DNA of 64,000 nucleotides from UBA1206 sp050953105 (GTDB lineage: Bacteria > Bacillota > Clostridia > Oscillospirales > CAG-382). The stretch covers positions 186,001 through 250,000 of the forward strand of contig JBMNMA010000001.1 of assembly GCA_050953105.1 (NCBI GenBank), written 5' to 3'. A program made the translations under genes and the position numbers. This document shows positions 43,663-51,357 of this stretch, piece after piece. Within the stretch, counting starts at the first letter, position 1; every line of letters begins with the position of its first letter. The notes beneath the pieces are model-generated. The model saw nothing but the letters and a program-made list of their open reading frames with translations, did no database searches and was not told the DNA's origin.

Positions 43663-43691
43663 ATTATATCACGATTGATTATTTTTGACAA
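43663..43691 (-). promoter_or_regulatory. Promoter of the metallophosphoesterase gene
   Basis: Minus strand TTGTCA (43686-43691), a 17-base spacer, TATAAT (43663-43668). A plus-strand TTGACA at 43685-43690 overlaps the -35 box, so opposing promoters may compete. Confidence 0.78.
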
Positions 43692-43736
43692 TAGGCGATT
43701 ATTAGGGTAAGATAACGCTTTGTTTTAAGTTTTATA

Positions 43737-43764
43737 TTGATTTTTTTAAAGTATCAGGTATACT
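43737..43764 (+). promoter_or_regulatory. Promoter of the D-2-hydroxyacid dehydrogenase gene
   Basis: TTGATT (43737-43742), a 16-base spacer, TATACT (43759-43764). A second option is TTGACA at 43685 with TAAGAT at 43708. Just downstream TGTTAATTAAACA is weakly Rex-operator-like, which would suit an NADH-linked enzyme, but this is unverified. Confidence 0.6.
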
Positions 43765-43797
43765 AATGTTAATTAAACAGAAAGGACGGCGAAATAT

Positions 43798-44832
43798 ATG
43801 ATAAATATCGCCATGTTTGACTCCAAGCCCTACGACAGGGAGTCTTTTGAAAAATATAACGGAAAAGACGGCGTTTTCATTAAATACTTTGACACCCGCC
43901 TTACCGCAGATACCGCAGGCCTTGCCGAAAACTGCGACGCCGTCATTGTGTTTGTTAATGACGACGTAAACGAAAAGGTTATAGAACGGCTGTATGACGA
44001 GGGAGTAAGGCTTATTGCCCTCCGCTGCGCCGGATTCAACAACGTGGACGTTAAAGCCGCATTCGGCAAAATCCATGTGGTGAGAGTGCCTGCCTATTCC
44101 CCCTATGCGGTTGCAGAGCATGCAATGGCCTTGCTTTTAACCTCAATCAGGCGGACTCACAAAGCTTATATCAGAACAAAGGATTTCAACTTCAGCTTAA
44201 ACGGACTTATGGGCTTTGACCTTTACGGCAAAACCGTGGGCGTTGTGGGGACTGGTAAAATCGGCAAGGTGTTTATTAACATCTGCAAAGGCTTTGGCAT
44301 GAACGTTAAAGCCTATGACCTGTATCCCGACAAAAATCTTGATGTTGAATATACTTCGTTAGACGAACTGTTTGAAAAAAGCGACATTATATCCCTTCAC
44401 TGCCCCCTTACCAACGACAACTATCATATGATAAACCGGGACTCTATTGCCAAAATGAAACCCGGAGTTGTTATAATAAACACCTCCCGGGGACAGCTTA
44501 TCGATGCCGAGGCTCTGCTTGACGGAATAAAGACAAAAAAAATAGGCGCCGCCTGCCTTGACGTCTATGAGGAGGAGTCGGATATTTTCTTTGAAGATAA
44601 GTCGGGGCATATTATTCAGGATGACGTTCTGGCCAGGCTTCTGACCATGCCCAATGTGCTGCTTACCTCCCACCAGGCCTTTTTGACAAAGGAGGCCCTT
44701 GAAAATATAGCCGCAACCACCATTAACAACATTAAAAGCTTTTTCGAAGGCGGGGTTCCCGACAACGAAGTCTGCTACCGCTGCGGCAGGGTTGAGGAAT
44801 GCAAGCGTGACAGACGGGACAGGTGCTTTTAA
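43798..44832 (+). CDS. ldhA: D-2-hydroxyacid dehydrogenase, D-lactate dehydrogenase type
   Basis: 344 residues. NAD-binding TVGVVGTGKIGKVFINICKG at about 145-164; substrate Arg in TSRGQL; Asp-His catalytic region ending in LTSHQAFLTKEALENI (the His of the D-LDH type). The N-terminal substrate half starts with IAMFDSKPYDRESF, the D-lactate dehydrogenase pattern. It reduces pyruvate to D-lactate to regenerate NAD in fermentation. An unusual C-terminus, CYRCGRVEECKRDRR, carries three cysteines. ATG follows AAAGGA. Followed closely by a weak terminator and the convergent hepT gene. Confidence 0.9.
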   Translation: MINIAMFDSKPYDRESFEKYNGKDGVFIKYFDTRLTADTAGLAENCDAVIVFVNDDVNEKVIERLYDEGVRLIALRCAGFNNVDVKAAFGKIHVVRVPAYSPYAVAEHAMALLLTSIRRTHKAYIRTKDFNFSLNGLMGFDLYGKTVGVVGTGKIGKVFINICKGFGMNVKAYDLYPDKNLDVEYTSLDELFEKSDIISLHCPLTNDNYHMINRDSIAKMKPGVVIINTSRGQLIDAEALLDGIKTKKIGAACLDVYEEESDIFFEDKSGHIIQDDVLARLLTMPNVLLTSHQAFLTKEALENIAATTINNIKSFFEGGVPDNEVCYRCGRVEECKRDRRDRCF

Positions 44833-44855
44833 ACGCCTGCTTTACGGTGTTTTTA
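44831..44855 (+). terminator. Probable terminator of the dehydrogenase gene
   Basis: AAACGCC pairs with GGTGTTT (one G-U) across 8 bases, followed by TTT. A modest hairpin that overlaps the hepT stop. Confidence 0.45.
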
Positions 44856-45192
44856 ACTCAAGAATATTCCCGATCTGCTTTATGAAAGCCGGTAATTCTT
44901 CAAAAAGCACTTTACTGACAATATCCCAGTTGGTATCGTCATAATTATGAACCAGCCTGTGGCGCATACCCGAAATTTTATACCACGGAATATACGGGTA
45001 TTCTTCCTTTGTTTCATCACTTATACGATATACCTGCTCGCCAATGTTGAAAAGCGGGGTTGTTACGGTCCATTGAACGGTAATTTCTGAAGCAATGCGT
45101 TTTTCATCAATATTGTTGTCGCTGATATATTTCAAAAGCTTTGTGCCGTAATTTACGATTTTCAACATTCTTACTTCATCAGATTTTTTCAT
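44842..45192 (-). CDS. hepT: HepT-like HEPN ribonuclease toxin
   Basis: 116 residues of the DUF86/HEPN family. The Rx4HxY motif is MRHRLVHNY, with R77, H82 and Y84: the Arg/His form the RNase site and Tyr is the residue AMPylated by MntA in studied systems. The usual RNxxxH reads RHRLVH, replacing the Asn by His. The start overlaps mntA by four bases (ATGA). A HepT/MntA module is a type VII toxin-antitoxin, in which MntA blocks HepT by AMP transfer. Confidence 0.85.
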   Translation of the reverse strand: MKKSDEVRMLKIVNYGTKLLKYISDNNIDEKRIASEITVQWTVTTPLFNIGEQVYRISDETKEEYPYIPWYKISGMRHRLVHNYDDTNWDIVSKVLFEELPAFIKQIGNILELKTP

Positions 45193-45488
45193 TCAATACC
45201 CACCCCTTCCTTCATTATGGAATGGTATATAGATGAATCCTTATTTATTTCGCTAATCTCATAAACATCCACCGGCTTGAGTGTTTTAATATAAAGCTCC
45301 TCGGCAACGGCAAAAATGTCGGTGGGGTTAAAACGCTTACCGCCGAATATTACAAGGTCGATGTCGGATTTTTCGGTGGCATCGCCCCGGGCATAAGAAC
45401 CGAAAAGCAACGCTTTTTCGGCATTGTATTTGCGTAAAATGGGTTTGATTATTTCCTTTAACTTATCCTGCGCAATAATCGACTCCAT
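45189..45488 (-). CDS. mntA: MntA-like nucleotidyltransferase antitoxin
   Basis: 99 residues from the ATG at 45488, which has GGGAGGG upstream; the frame remains open to 45521 but without a good site. The nucleotidyltransferase motif GSYARGDATEKSDIDL fits GSx10DxD exactly, and the downstream DVYEISE supplies the third acidic residue. It lies directly upstream of hepT and is coupled to it. A promoter is at 45512-45540. Confidence 0.88.
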   Translation of the reverse strand: MESIIAQDKLKEIIKPILRKYNAEKALLFGSYARGDATEKSDIDLVIFGGKRFNPTDIFAVAEELYIKTLKPVDVYEISEINKDSSIYHSIMKEGVGIE

Positions 45489-45511
45489 TAAAATCCCTCC
45501 CTTACGGTTAA

Positions 45512-45540
45512 ACAATAACATATTTTACCCTTTTTGTCAA
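45512..45540 (-). promoter_or_regulatory. Promoter of the mntA-hepT module
   Basis: Minus strand TTGACA (45535-45540), a 17-base spacer, TATTGT (45512-45517), 24 bases before the mntA start. Confidence 0.7.
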
Positions 45541-45582
45541 TTAACTTTACCACACATGAATTTATTAAAGGAGTTGCCATAC

Positions 45583-45977
45583 ATGAAAAGCATTAAACCC
45601 GGCAGGGGGCCTTCCAAGCTCAGTGCCATCGGCTATACAGCCGCTGCCGTTTTCGGTGTGATGTGGTGTATAATAGCCGGATCCATGGGTGCGGGGATGA
45701 TGATTCCCTTTGGAGTGTTTTTTATTATCTTTGCCATATGCGGTGCGGTTTACTCCTATAAAAACGCCACCTCCGATAACAGGTATTCCATTGTTGACAT
45801 TGTGGACGAATCCGAGGAATCCGATCCGTTAAATCAAAAATATGGAAAAAAGCATTCGTCAAACCAAACGCCCGACAAAAAAAGGGGAACAGCGTTGCCT
45901 TCTGTCCCTATTGCGGCGTTAAGGTGGAATCGGCCTTCGACTTCTGCCCTTCCTGCGGAAACCGACTCCCCGACTGA
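45583..45977 (+). pseudogene. Membrane protein with C-terminal zinc ribbon, frameshifted at a seven-A tract
   Basis: From the ATG at 45583 (AAAGGAG upstream) the frame gives two membrane helices (about 16-35 and 38-60) and a charged tail, then reads into meaningless residues to 46002. In the +1-corrected frame the same DNA gives a perfect zinc ribbon, FCPYCGVKVESAFDFCPSCG, ending at TGA 45975-45977. The frames meet at AAAAAAA (45877-45883): one more A would join them. Intact, this would be a ~130-residue membrane zinc-ribbon protein. The frameshift may be an assembly error, a true mutation, or slippage. It is followed by the lipoprotein gene. Confidence 0.72.
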
Positions 45978-46014
45978 TTTTACCCTTCCCTGCGCTTTTT
46001 GAAAGGAGTTTAAA

Positions 46015-47022
46015 ATGAAGCGTCTTGTTGCAATTATCCTTGCCGTCGTCCTGACCGGGCTTGCGGCCTGTTCGTCAGGCGGCAGCCGGACGGAAAATAA
46101 AATCGAGGATATGTCCTTTGGCATTTCCTTTAATTATGACGAAGGGTGGACACGGGAGAATGCCGAAAGCGGCATTGCCCTTAAATCTTCTCCCGACACA
46201 TCAGGGGTTTCCCATGCCCGTATAACCATAACCGCCATACAAACCGGTCTTACAAACGTGGGTGAATACTGGGACGCCTACCAGTCCTCCCTAAAAGCCG
46301 CTTTTACCGATTACACCTTGAAAAAGGAATTTACCGGGGACGAGGCGGTTAAGCTTGACGGCAAAGACGCTGTGAGAATAGAATACACCGCATCCGTCGG
46401 CGGAGAAAAATACCGTTTCGGCATTGTCCTTTGCATACGGGACGGATATGTTTACAACATTTTACTTACGGCAAAAGACGGTGTTTTCGACACCCATTCA
46501 CCCTGCCTTGACACCATTACCGGCAGTTTCAAGTGGATTGGCAATTACACAGGTGACGAAAGCAGCGAAACATCCACCGGCGGCAAAGTTGAAAGCCCCA
46601 ACGAGGATTACTATTTCGAATTGTCAGCCGGCTGGCAGGTTATCCGCAACGACGGCATGACGGCGGTAAAACCCGTTGACGGGAATGCATCGGTTTCTGT
46701 AACCGCCTTTTCCCTTGACGAGGACAAGCAAAACTACGGCGCATACAACTACTGGAAGGAGTATGAGGTCGAGCTTAAAAAAACTTATCCTACCTATGTG
46801 CTAACAAAGGAATATACCGACAACGAGCCAAAGCTTGACGGCGTGGCCGCTACCCGCAAGGAGTATGACATAACCATAGACGGGGTAAAATACAGGTATA
46901 TTCAGGTTATATGCATATTGAACGGCTATGTTTATTCGGTTATGTTCACATCAAACGAAGCCGAGTTTGACAAATACTACGAAGCGTTTGACAAAATAAT
47001 TGACTCATTTAATTTTATTTAA
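46015..47022 (+). CDS. Lipoprotein with two tandem PsbP/DcrB-like domains
   Basis: 335 residues. Lipobox LAACSS (Cys19). Two homologous ~145-residue halves: FGISFNYDEGWTRENA...VGEYWDAY...KLDGKDAVRIEYTASVGGEKYRF and YYFELSAGWQVIRND...YNYWKEYE...KLDGVAATRKEYDITIDGVKYRY. Each resembles the DcrB/PsbP-like fold found in many bacterial lipoproteins of unknown function. ATG follows AAAGGAG. It begins 38 bases after the intended end of the zinc-ribbon gene, so they are likely one transcript. Confidence 0.82.
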   Translation: MKRLVAIILAVVLTGLAACSSGGSRTENKIEDMSFGISFNYDEGWTRENAESGIALKSSPDTSGVSHARITITAIQTGLTNVGEYWDAYQSSLKAAFTDYTLKKEFTGDEAVKLDGKDAVRIEYTASVGGEKYRFGIVLCIRDGYVYNILLTAKDGVFDTHSPCLDTITGSFKWIGNYTGDESSETSTGGKVESPNEDYYFELSAGWQVIRNDGMTAVKPVDGNASVSVTAFSLDEDKQNYGAYNYWKEYEVELKKTYPTYVLTKEYTDNEPKLDGVAATRKEYDITIDGVKYRYIQVICILNGYVYSVMFTSNEAEFDKYYEAFDKIIDSFNFI

Positions 47023-47036
47023 TTTATAAAAAAGGA

Positions 47037-47065
47037 TTGACAAAACCAACAAGGCGTGTTATAAT
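47037..47065 (+). promoter_or_regulatory. Promoter of tRNA-Val
   Basis: TTGACA (47037-47042), a 17-base spacer, TATAAT (47060-47065). Confidence 0.88.
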
Positions 47066-47099
47066 ACGCTTCGCCGGCTCAAAAGGGTCGGCAACATAC

Positions 47100-47175
47100 G
47101 GGGGTTTAGCTCAGCTGGGAGAGCATCTGCCTTACAAGCAGGAGGTCACAGGTTCGAGCCCTGTAGTCCCCACCA
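47100..47175 (+). tRNA. tRNA-Val (anticodon TAC)
   Basis: 76 bases with encoded CCA. Acceptor GGGGGTT pairs with AGTCCCC using G-U pairs; D-arm GCTC/GAGC; anticodon stem TCTGC/GCAGG with loop CTTACAA giving TAC; T-arm ACAGG TTCGAGC CCTGT. Own promoter and terminator. Confidence 0.95.
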
Positions 47176-47176
47176 G

Positions 47177-47216
47177 AAAAACCACTTTTGTCTACCATGG
47201 CAAGAGTGGTTTTTTG
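47177..47216 (+). terminator. Terminator of tRNA-Val
   Basis: AAAAACCACT pairs with AGTGGTTTTT across an 18-base loop, followed by further T. Confidence 0.8.
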
Positions 47217-47322
47217 TTTTAGTTTACTGTTTTTACAGATAAAAATTTGAATATATATTTTAGGATTTCAATAGCATATTGGCACATCGATAACATTTTT
47301 TGGTTGCTGAAAAGTAAAACGA

Positions 47323-47350
47323 TTGAAATAATTCAATTTTTTGGTATAAT
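47323..47350 (+). promoter_or_regulatory. Promoter of the AT-rich membrane-protein gene
   Basis: TTGAAA (47323-47328), a 16-base spacer, TATAAT (47345-47350), 24 bases before the ATG. Confidence 0.7.
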
Positions 47351-47374
47351 AAAAGATCAGAAAGTCGGTGTATT

Positions 47375-48106
47375 ATGAGCGGCGAATTTAAGCAATCATT
47401 TAGGAAATACATATTATGTCTGTTTTTTATTTGTGCGGGATCATATTTAGCAATCCGTTTTTCGCTTTGGGGAATTGAGGAAATCAAAGCAAATCATATA
47501 TCATTCGCTGTTTTTTGTTTTGGTTTCGCTTTCTTTGGATTATTGTTAGGATTTTTATCAATTTTTATTTTCCGTTTCAATCGAAATGCATACATAAAAA
47601 TTGACAATAGCAAAATTGATGCGCGATTCGGGTGGGGTGAAGAACTGCATGCCAAGTTGAGTGACATACAAAATGCAGAAATTATTGGGAAACATTTGAA
47701 GCTTTATGTCGACAACAAAATTATTTGGATTTATAATTTAGTAAATGCAAAAAACTTATGCGAATATATATTATCGCGTATAACAAAAAGCGACTTACCT
47801 GTTAACATTGAAAACATAAAGCTTCAGTTACATAAAGTAAAGAAACAATATATAACCTTTTTAATAGCAACAATCATTTCAGGCGCTTTTCTTTTTATCA
47901 ATCTTGGATGGTGTTTCTTTTTAACTGATGGAAAACTTCTCAGTGATTTTTCAAAAACTGATGAAATTATTTTTTTAGCATTTACATTTGCAGAAATTTT
48001 TACGCTAATTTTAACTTTTTGGTTAGCAAACAAGTGTGGTAAAAAACTTGATATGCTCAATATGTTAAAAAAAAATGATTTTATCGGCTTTAGCGTTGGA
48101 ACATAA
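47375..48106 (+). CDS. Membrane protein in an AT-rich island (possibly frameshifted)
   Basis: 243 residues; not recognised. Two N-terminal membrane helices (CLFFICAGSYLAIRF and FGFAFFGLLLGFLSIFIF), a soluble middle resembling a PH-like band (YIKIDNSKIDARFGWGEELH), then two more helices (ITFLIATIISGAFLFINLGW and IIFLAFTFAEIFTLILTFWL). The DNA is much richer in A and T than neighbours and uses AAA/AAT/TTT codons, suggesting transfer from another host. The last residues, KKNDFIGFSVGT, follow a nine-A tract (48067-48075) and overlap the next ORF; with one A fewer the frame would continue into that ORF. ATG at 47375 has only a weak GGTG upstream. Confidence 0.7.
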   Translation: MSGEFKQSFRKYILCLFFICAGSYLAIRFSLWGIEEIKANHISFAVFCFGFAFFGLLLGFLSIFIFRFNRNAYIKIDNSKIDARFGWGEELHAKLSDIQNAEIIGKHLKLYVDNKIIWIYNLVNAKNLCEYILSRITKSDLPVNIENIKLQLHKVKKQYITFLIATIISGAFLFINLGWCFFLTDGKLLSDFSKTDEIIFLAFTFAEIFTLILTFWLANKCGKKLDMLNMLKKNDFIGFSVGT

Positions 48107-48344
48107 AAGCGACGATCTTGATAAATATTCCAATATAATCATTAAAAAGTATTTCGATCACTATATTTACCGTATTGTCGTTTATACTCCAAAAGAAAAT
48201 ATTTATGCTTATATGCTCGAAAGGTTCGACATCAAAACACTATCCTGGGTGTATTGTTATGAATCAGTAAAAGGATTTAAAATATTGTCAGAATTGTATG
48301 ACGATTTGGATAGTTCTTTTGAAGATGTGATTCTGGAAGATTAA
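48075..48344 (+). CDS. Overlapping ORF or C-terminal part of the preceding membrane protein
   Basis: 89 residues beginning MILSALALEHKSDDLDKY. Same AT-rich codon use as the gene before. It has no ribosome binding site other than poly-A and its ATG sits in the nine-A tract. If one A is removed the two ORFs join in frame (LKKMILSALALEHK). It is acidic with no membrane helix, so a cytoplasmic tail is plausible; there is no known family. Confidence 0.5.
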   Translation: MILSALALEHKSDDLDKYSNIIIKKYFDHYIYRIVVYTPKENIYAYMLERFDIKTLSWVYCYESVKGFKILSELYDDLDSSFEDVILED

Positions 48345-48402
48345 TTACATAGAATTTGATTAGCAAAATGTTTAGCAACCTAGGCCATTAACTTTTTATA
48401 TT

Positions 48403-48428
48403 AAAGCAGCCTTAAAGGCTGCTTTTTA
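48403..48428 (+). terminator. Terminator of the AT-rich gene
   Basis: AAAGCAGCC pairs with GGCTGCTTT across TTAAA, followed by TT and A/T. Confidence 0.82.
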
Positions 48429-48476
48429 ATTTTCCCGAACCGGTCAACGCCTGTTACAATCACAGTTAGATTGCAA

Positions 48477-48505
48477 TTGACTGGAAAACATAATTGTGTT
48501 ATATT
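48477..48505 (+). promoter_or_regulatory. Promoter of the CotH lipoprotein gene
   Basis: TTGACT (48477-48482), a 17-base spacer, TATATT (48500-48505). The leader to the ATG would be about 190 bases. Confidence 0.65.
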
Positions 48506-48703
48506 AAAATCATGTAAACACCGTTGTGGTTAATTGGAAAATCCCATTACAACCTCGGATGACAGTTCGGGTTAAAATTTGTTATAAGCAGTTTGGAAAT
48601 TGTGCCGAGCATTTAGAAGAATCAACTTAAAAACGTCTATCAAATGACACTTGAACATTTACAGACATTAACACCGGCAGCGTGGTTATTTACAGGAGTA
48701 TCA

Positions 48704-50383
48704 ATGAAAATATTAAGTAAAATTACACTTACGGCTTTGCTGCCGCTTATAATAATTACCCTCTTCGCCTGCGGTATGACCCCGGGTGGCATAGGTGAAA
48801 GCCATGCCGAAAGCAAAGACTTGACTAGTCAGCCGGAGGAAAGCAGCCGGGAGGATAATTATTCAAGTAAAGAACCTGAATTATCGAGTGACAGTTCGGA
48901 AGATAGTTCTATAACAGACCAATCTTCCGGGGAGGAATCCTCTGGCGAGGAGTCGGAAATCGAAAAGCCGGTTATAACCTATTTCGGCGTGAATGTTAAC
49001 GGCAAAAAGCTTGAATGGGAAATAAGGGAAAACCTAATAACACTTACACTTCCCTACACCTTTAATAAGGCTGACCTTAAAAACAAAAAGCCCGAAATTA
49101 CCGCCGACGGGGTAATTTCAGGCCTTGAGGACGGCTTTGCCGATTTGACAAAGGAGTTTGAGCTTACCGTAACAAACGAATACGGTGTTTCAAATTATTA
49201 CACCGTTAAAACAGATTATAAATATCTGTCCCTGCCGGTGGTGTTTATTGAGGTGGAGGATGGGAAGGAAATTTTATCAAAGGAGATTGACCTTGCCTGC
49301 AATGTCAGGATTGTTACCGATTATTGTGAAGGCAGATTCCCTTTTATTGAAGGCAACGCCGTTGTCCACGGCAGGGGGCATTACTCCTGGCAGTTTGATA
49401 AAAAGTCATACACCATAAAATTCGACCAGAAGCAAAACGTGCTTGGCCTTGGAAAGGCGAAACGCTGGGTGCTTACGGCCAATTACACCGACAAATCCCT
49501 TTTGCAAAACTTCCTTGCCCTTGAAATGGCAAAGGAGCTTGATAACCTTGACTTTTGCGTAACCCAGTATCCGGTTGACCTGTTTGTAAACGGCGTCTAC
49601 CGGGGGGTATATACCCTTGGAGAAAAGGTGGAGGTGCGTAACAACCGCATTGAGCTTGACACCGGAAACCCCGACGAAACGGCATTTCTTATTGAAATAG
49701 GCGGCGGCGAGGAGGGGGATAAGGCAGGGGTGGACTATTTCAACATAGGACTGTTAAAGGCTCTGACCATAAACTACCCCAAAAAGGACGAAATTACCGA
49801 CAAACAGCGTGAATATATCCTCGATTACCTGAAAAAAGCCGACCAAGCGGTGAGAGACCTTGAAAATTACGAGGATTTTATTGATATCGATTCCCTAATC
49901 GACTGGGCCATTTTATATGAGTTCACATCCAACCTTGACGGGGTGTTCAGGCGGTCCACCTATATTTACAAGGACGCCGGAGGAAAGCTGAAAATGGGCC
50001 CGGTATGGGATTTTGACCTTGCTTTCGGCCACTTTTTAAAGTATGAGGAAAACACCTTTGCTTGTATAGGCGGGGATGACAAGTATGTCCCCTACAACTG
50101 GATGAACATTCTTTACAAGGACGAGTCATTCCGCCAAAGGTTAAGGGAGCGGTGGGACGAGGTTAAGGATGAGCTTTACAAAAACACAATTGACAAACTT
50201 GAGTATATGGCAGGTCTTACTTCCCCTTCCGCAAAGCTTAATTTTCAGGTTTGGGACATTTTAAACACCAGAGTGCTTTCCAACCCCCGCAACTGGAATA
50301 AATGGATCACATGGGAAGCACATATTCAAAGGCTGTATGATTATCTTGAGGCGAGATACGACTGGCTTGACAAAAACCTTTAG
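48704..50383 (+). CDS. CotH-kinase family lipoprotein
   Basis: 559 residues from the ATG at 48704 (CAGGAG upstream). Lipoprotein signal with box TLFACG, then an ~80-residue Ser/Glu-rich linker and a beta-rich N-terminal part (FGVNVNGKKLEWEI). The C-terminal ~370 residues are the CotH kinase fold: HGRGHYSWQFDKKSYTIKF, GLGKAKRWVLTANYTDKSL, VNGVYRGVYTLGEKVEV, and the DFD-like metal motif MGPVWDFDLAFGH at about 431. CotH proteins phosphorylate spore-coat or surface proteins; exported lipoprotein forms are common in Clostridia with unknown targets. The next gene starts 30 bases downstream. Confidence 0.92.
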   Translation: MKILSKITLTALLPLIIITLFACGMTPGGIGESHAESKDLTSQPEESSREDNYSSKEPELSSDSSEDSSITDQSSGEESSGEESEIEKPVITYFGVNVNGKKLEWEIRENLITLTLPYTFNKADLKNKKPEITADGVISGLEDGFADLTKEFELTVTNEYGVSNYYTVKTDYKYLSLPVVFIEVEDGKEILSKEIDLACNVRIVTDYCEGRFPFIEGNAVVHGRGHYSWQFDKKSYTIKFDQKQNVLGLGKAKRWVLTANYTDKSLLQNFLALEMAKELDNLDFCVTQYPVDLFVNGVYRGVYTLGEKVEVRNNRIELDTGNPDETAFLIEIGGGEEGDKAGVDYFNIGLLKALTINYPKKDEITDKQREYILDYLKKADQAVRDLENYEDFIDIDSLIDWAILYEFTSNLDGVFRRSTYIYKDAGGKLKMGPVWDFDLAFGHFLKYEENTFACIGGDDKYVPYNWMNILYKDESFRQRLRERWDEVKDELYKNTIDKLEYMAGLTSPSAKLNFQVWDILNTRVLSNPRNWNKWITWEAHIQRLYDYLEARYDWLDKNL

Positions 50384-50412
50384 CTTATAAACGGGGGAAA
50401 GGAGGGTGTTTG

Positions 50413-51357
50413 ATGAAAAATGTTGAATTGACCTGGGAGCAGGACTTTGATGACGGGCTTGTTATAAAGGTAAAGTATGTCCGGAGAAGTTTTTTCGGCC
50501 GGGACAGACTGTTTATCGACGACACCGAAATAAAGCTGCCCGGGGTGCTTAAGGCTCTTATGGATGGGGGAATAGACGTTCCCTTTACCTACAAAGGGCA
50601 TAACCTTAACTTTGTAAGCAACGACTATCTTATAGGCATAGCCGAAAACGGAGTTTTCGTAAACACCGATATTAATTATTTCCCCAAGCCCAAAGCGGGG
50701 TATGTGTTTTATATCTTTGCCCTTATCTGTCTTATCATACCCGTTTTAACCCTGGGGGGGAGCATACCTTCCATTATCGGCTTTGCGGGGATGGGTATAT
50801 GCTTTGCCTTGCAAAAAATAAGTCCGGCACAGGCGGCTGTATCGTTTAAAAAAAGAATGATTGCCGCCTTATTAACGGCGGTAATCTGCTGGAGTGCGGC
50901 GGCTGTGCTTTATTTTACCGGCACTATCAGATTTACCCTTATCTCCGGGCCGGCCGACAAGGTTGTTGCCGGGGAACATTATGAGATAACCCTTAATGAT
51001 GAGTTTAGAAAGTTAGATTGGGATGGGTATGAATATGCGGCGACATACAAAGATGCCGCTTTTGTTGTAATGTCCTTGCCTTGTTCCATTTCGGACGATA
51101 ATCCATCTTCCGCTTATAGTGAAGCTTTGGCTTATACCGAATTATGGTGTATTGATTGTGATATAACAGTTATAAATACAGACAGGGTTATTATGGAATA
51201 CAGCTACGGCGACGAGGGTGATGAGTATTACATATACACCACTCTTTGCAAAGCCGGAGATATGTATTATATGTTTGAATTTTACTGCTATAAAGAGGAT
51301 GCGTCCGACTATAAAGACCTTTTTCAAAAGTGGTCGGATAGCATTGTGATTAAGTAG
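50413..51357 (+). CDS. Membrane protein of unknown function downstream of CotH
   Basis: 314 residues. The N-terminal ~95 residues are soluble and beta-rich (VELTWEQDFDDGLVIKVK, GRDRLFIDDTEIKLPGVL); three membrane segments follow between about 95 and 180 (AGYVFYIFALICLIIPVLTL, IPSIIGFAGMGICFAL, IAALLTAVICWSAAAVLYFTG); the C-terminal ~135 residues lie outside, with EFRKLDWDGYEYAATYKDA and a Tyr-rich end. No recognised family. ATG at 50413 follows AAAGGAGGG. It is 30 bases after cotH and likely co-transcribed. Confidence 0.72.
   Translation: MKNVELTWEQDFDDGLVIKVKYVRRSFFGRDRLFIDDTEIKLPGVLKALMDGGIDVPFTYKGHNLNFVSNDYLIGIAENGVFVNTDINYFPKPKAGYVFYIFALICLIIPVLTLGGSIPSIIGFAGMGICFALQKISPAQAAVSFKKRMIAALLTAVICWSAAAVLYFTGTIRFTLISGPADKVVAGEHYEITLNDEFRKLDWDGYEYAATYKDAAFVVMSLPCSISDDNPSSAYSEALAYTELWCIDCDITVINTDRVIMEYSYGDEGDEYYIYTTLCKAGDMYYMFEFYCYKEDASDYKDLFQKWSDSIVIK

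Larger units (their letters stand above)
48345..48703. other. 359-base intergenic region before the CotH gene
   Basis: Holds a terminator (48403-48428) for the AT-rich gene, a promoter at 48477-48505 and a leader of about 190 bases before the ATG at 48704. An in-frame start at 48644 would add 20 residues before the lipoprotein signal and is unlikely. No small gene with a good ribosome binding site was found. Confidence 0.65.

Noticed and set aside
44831..44855. Strong terminator after the D-lactate dehydrogenase-type gene
   Set aside because: The stem is only seven pairs with a G-U and a short T-run; kept as a low-confidence terminator rather than a firm one.
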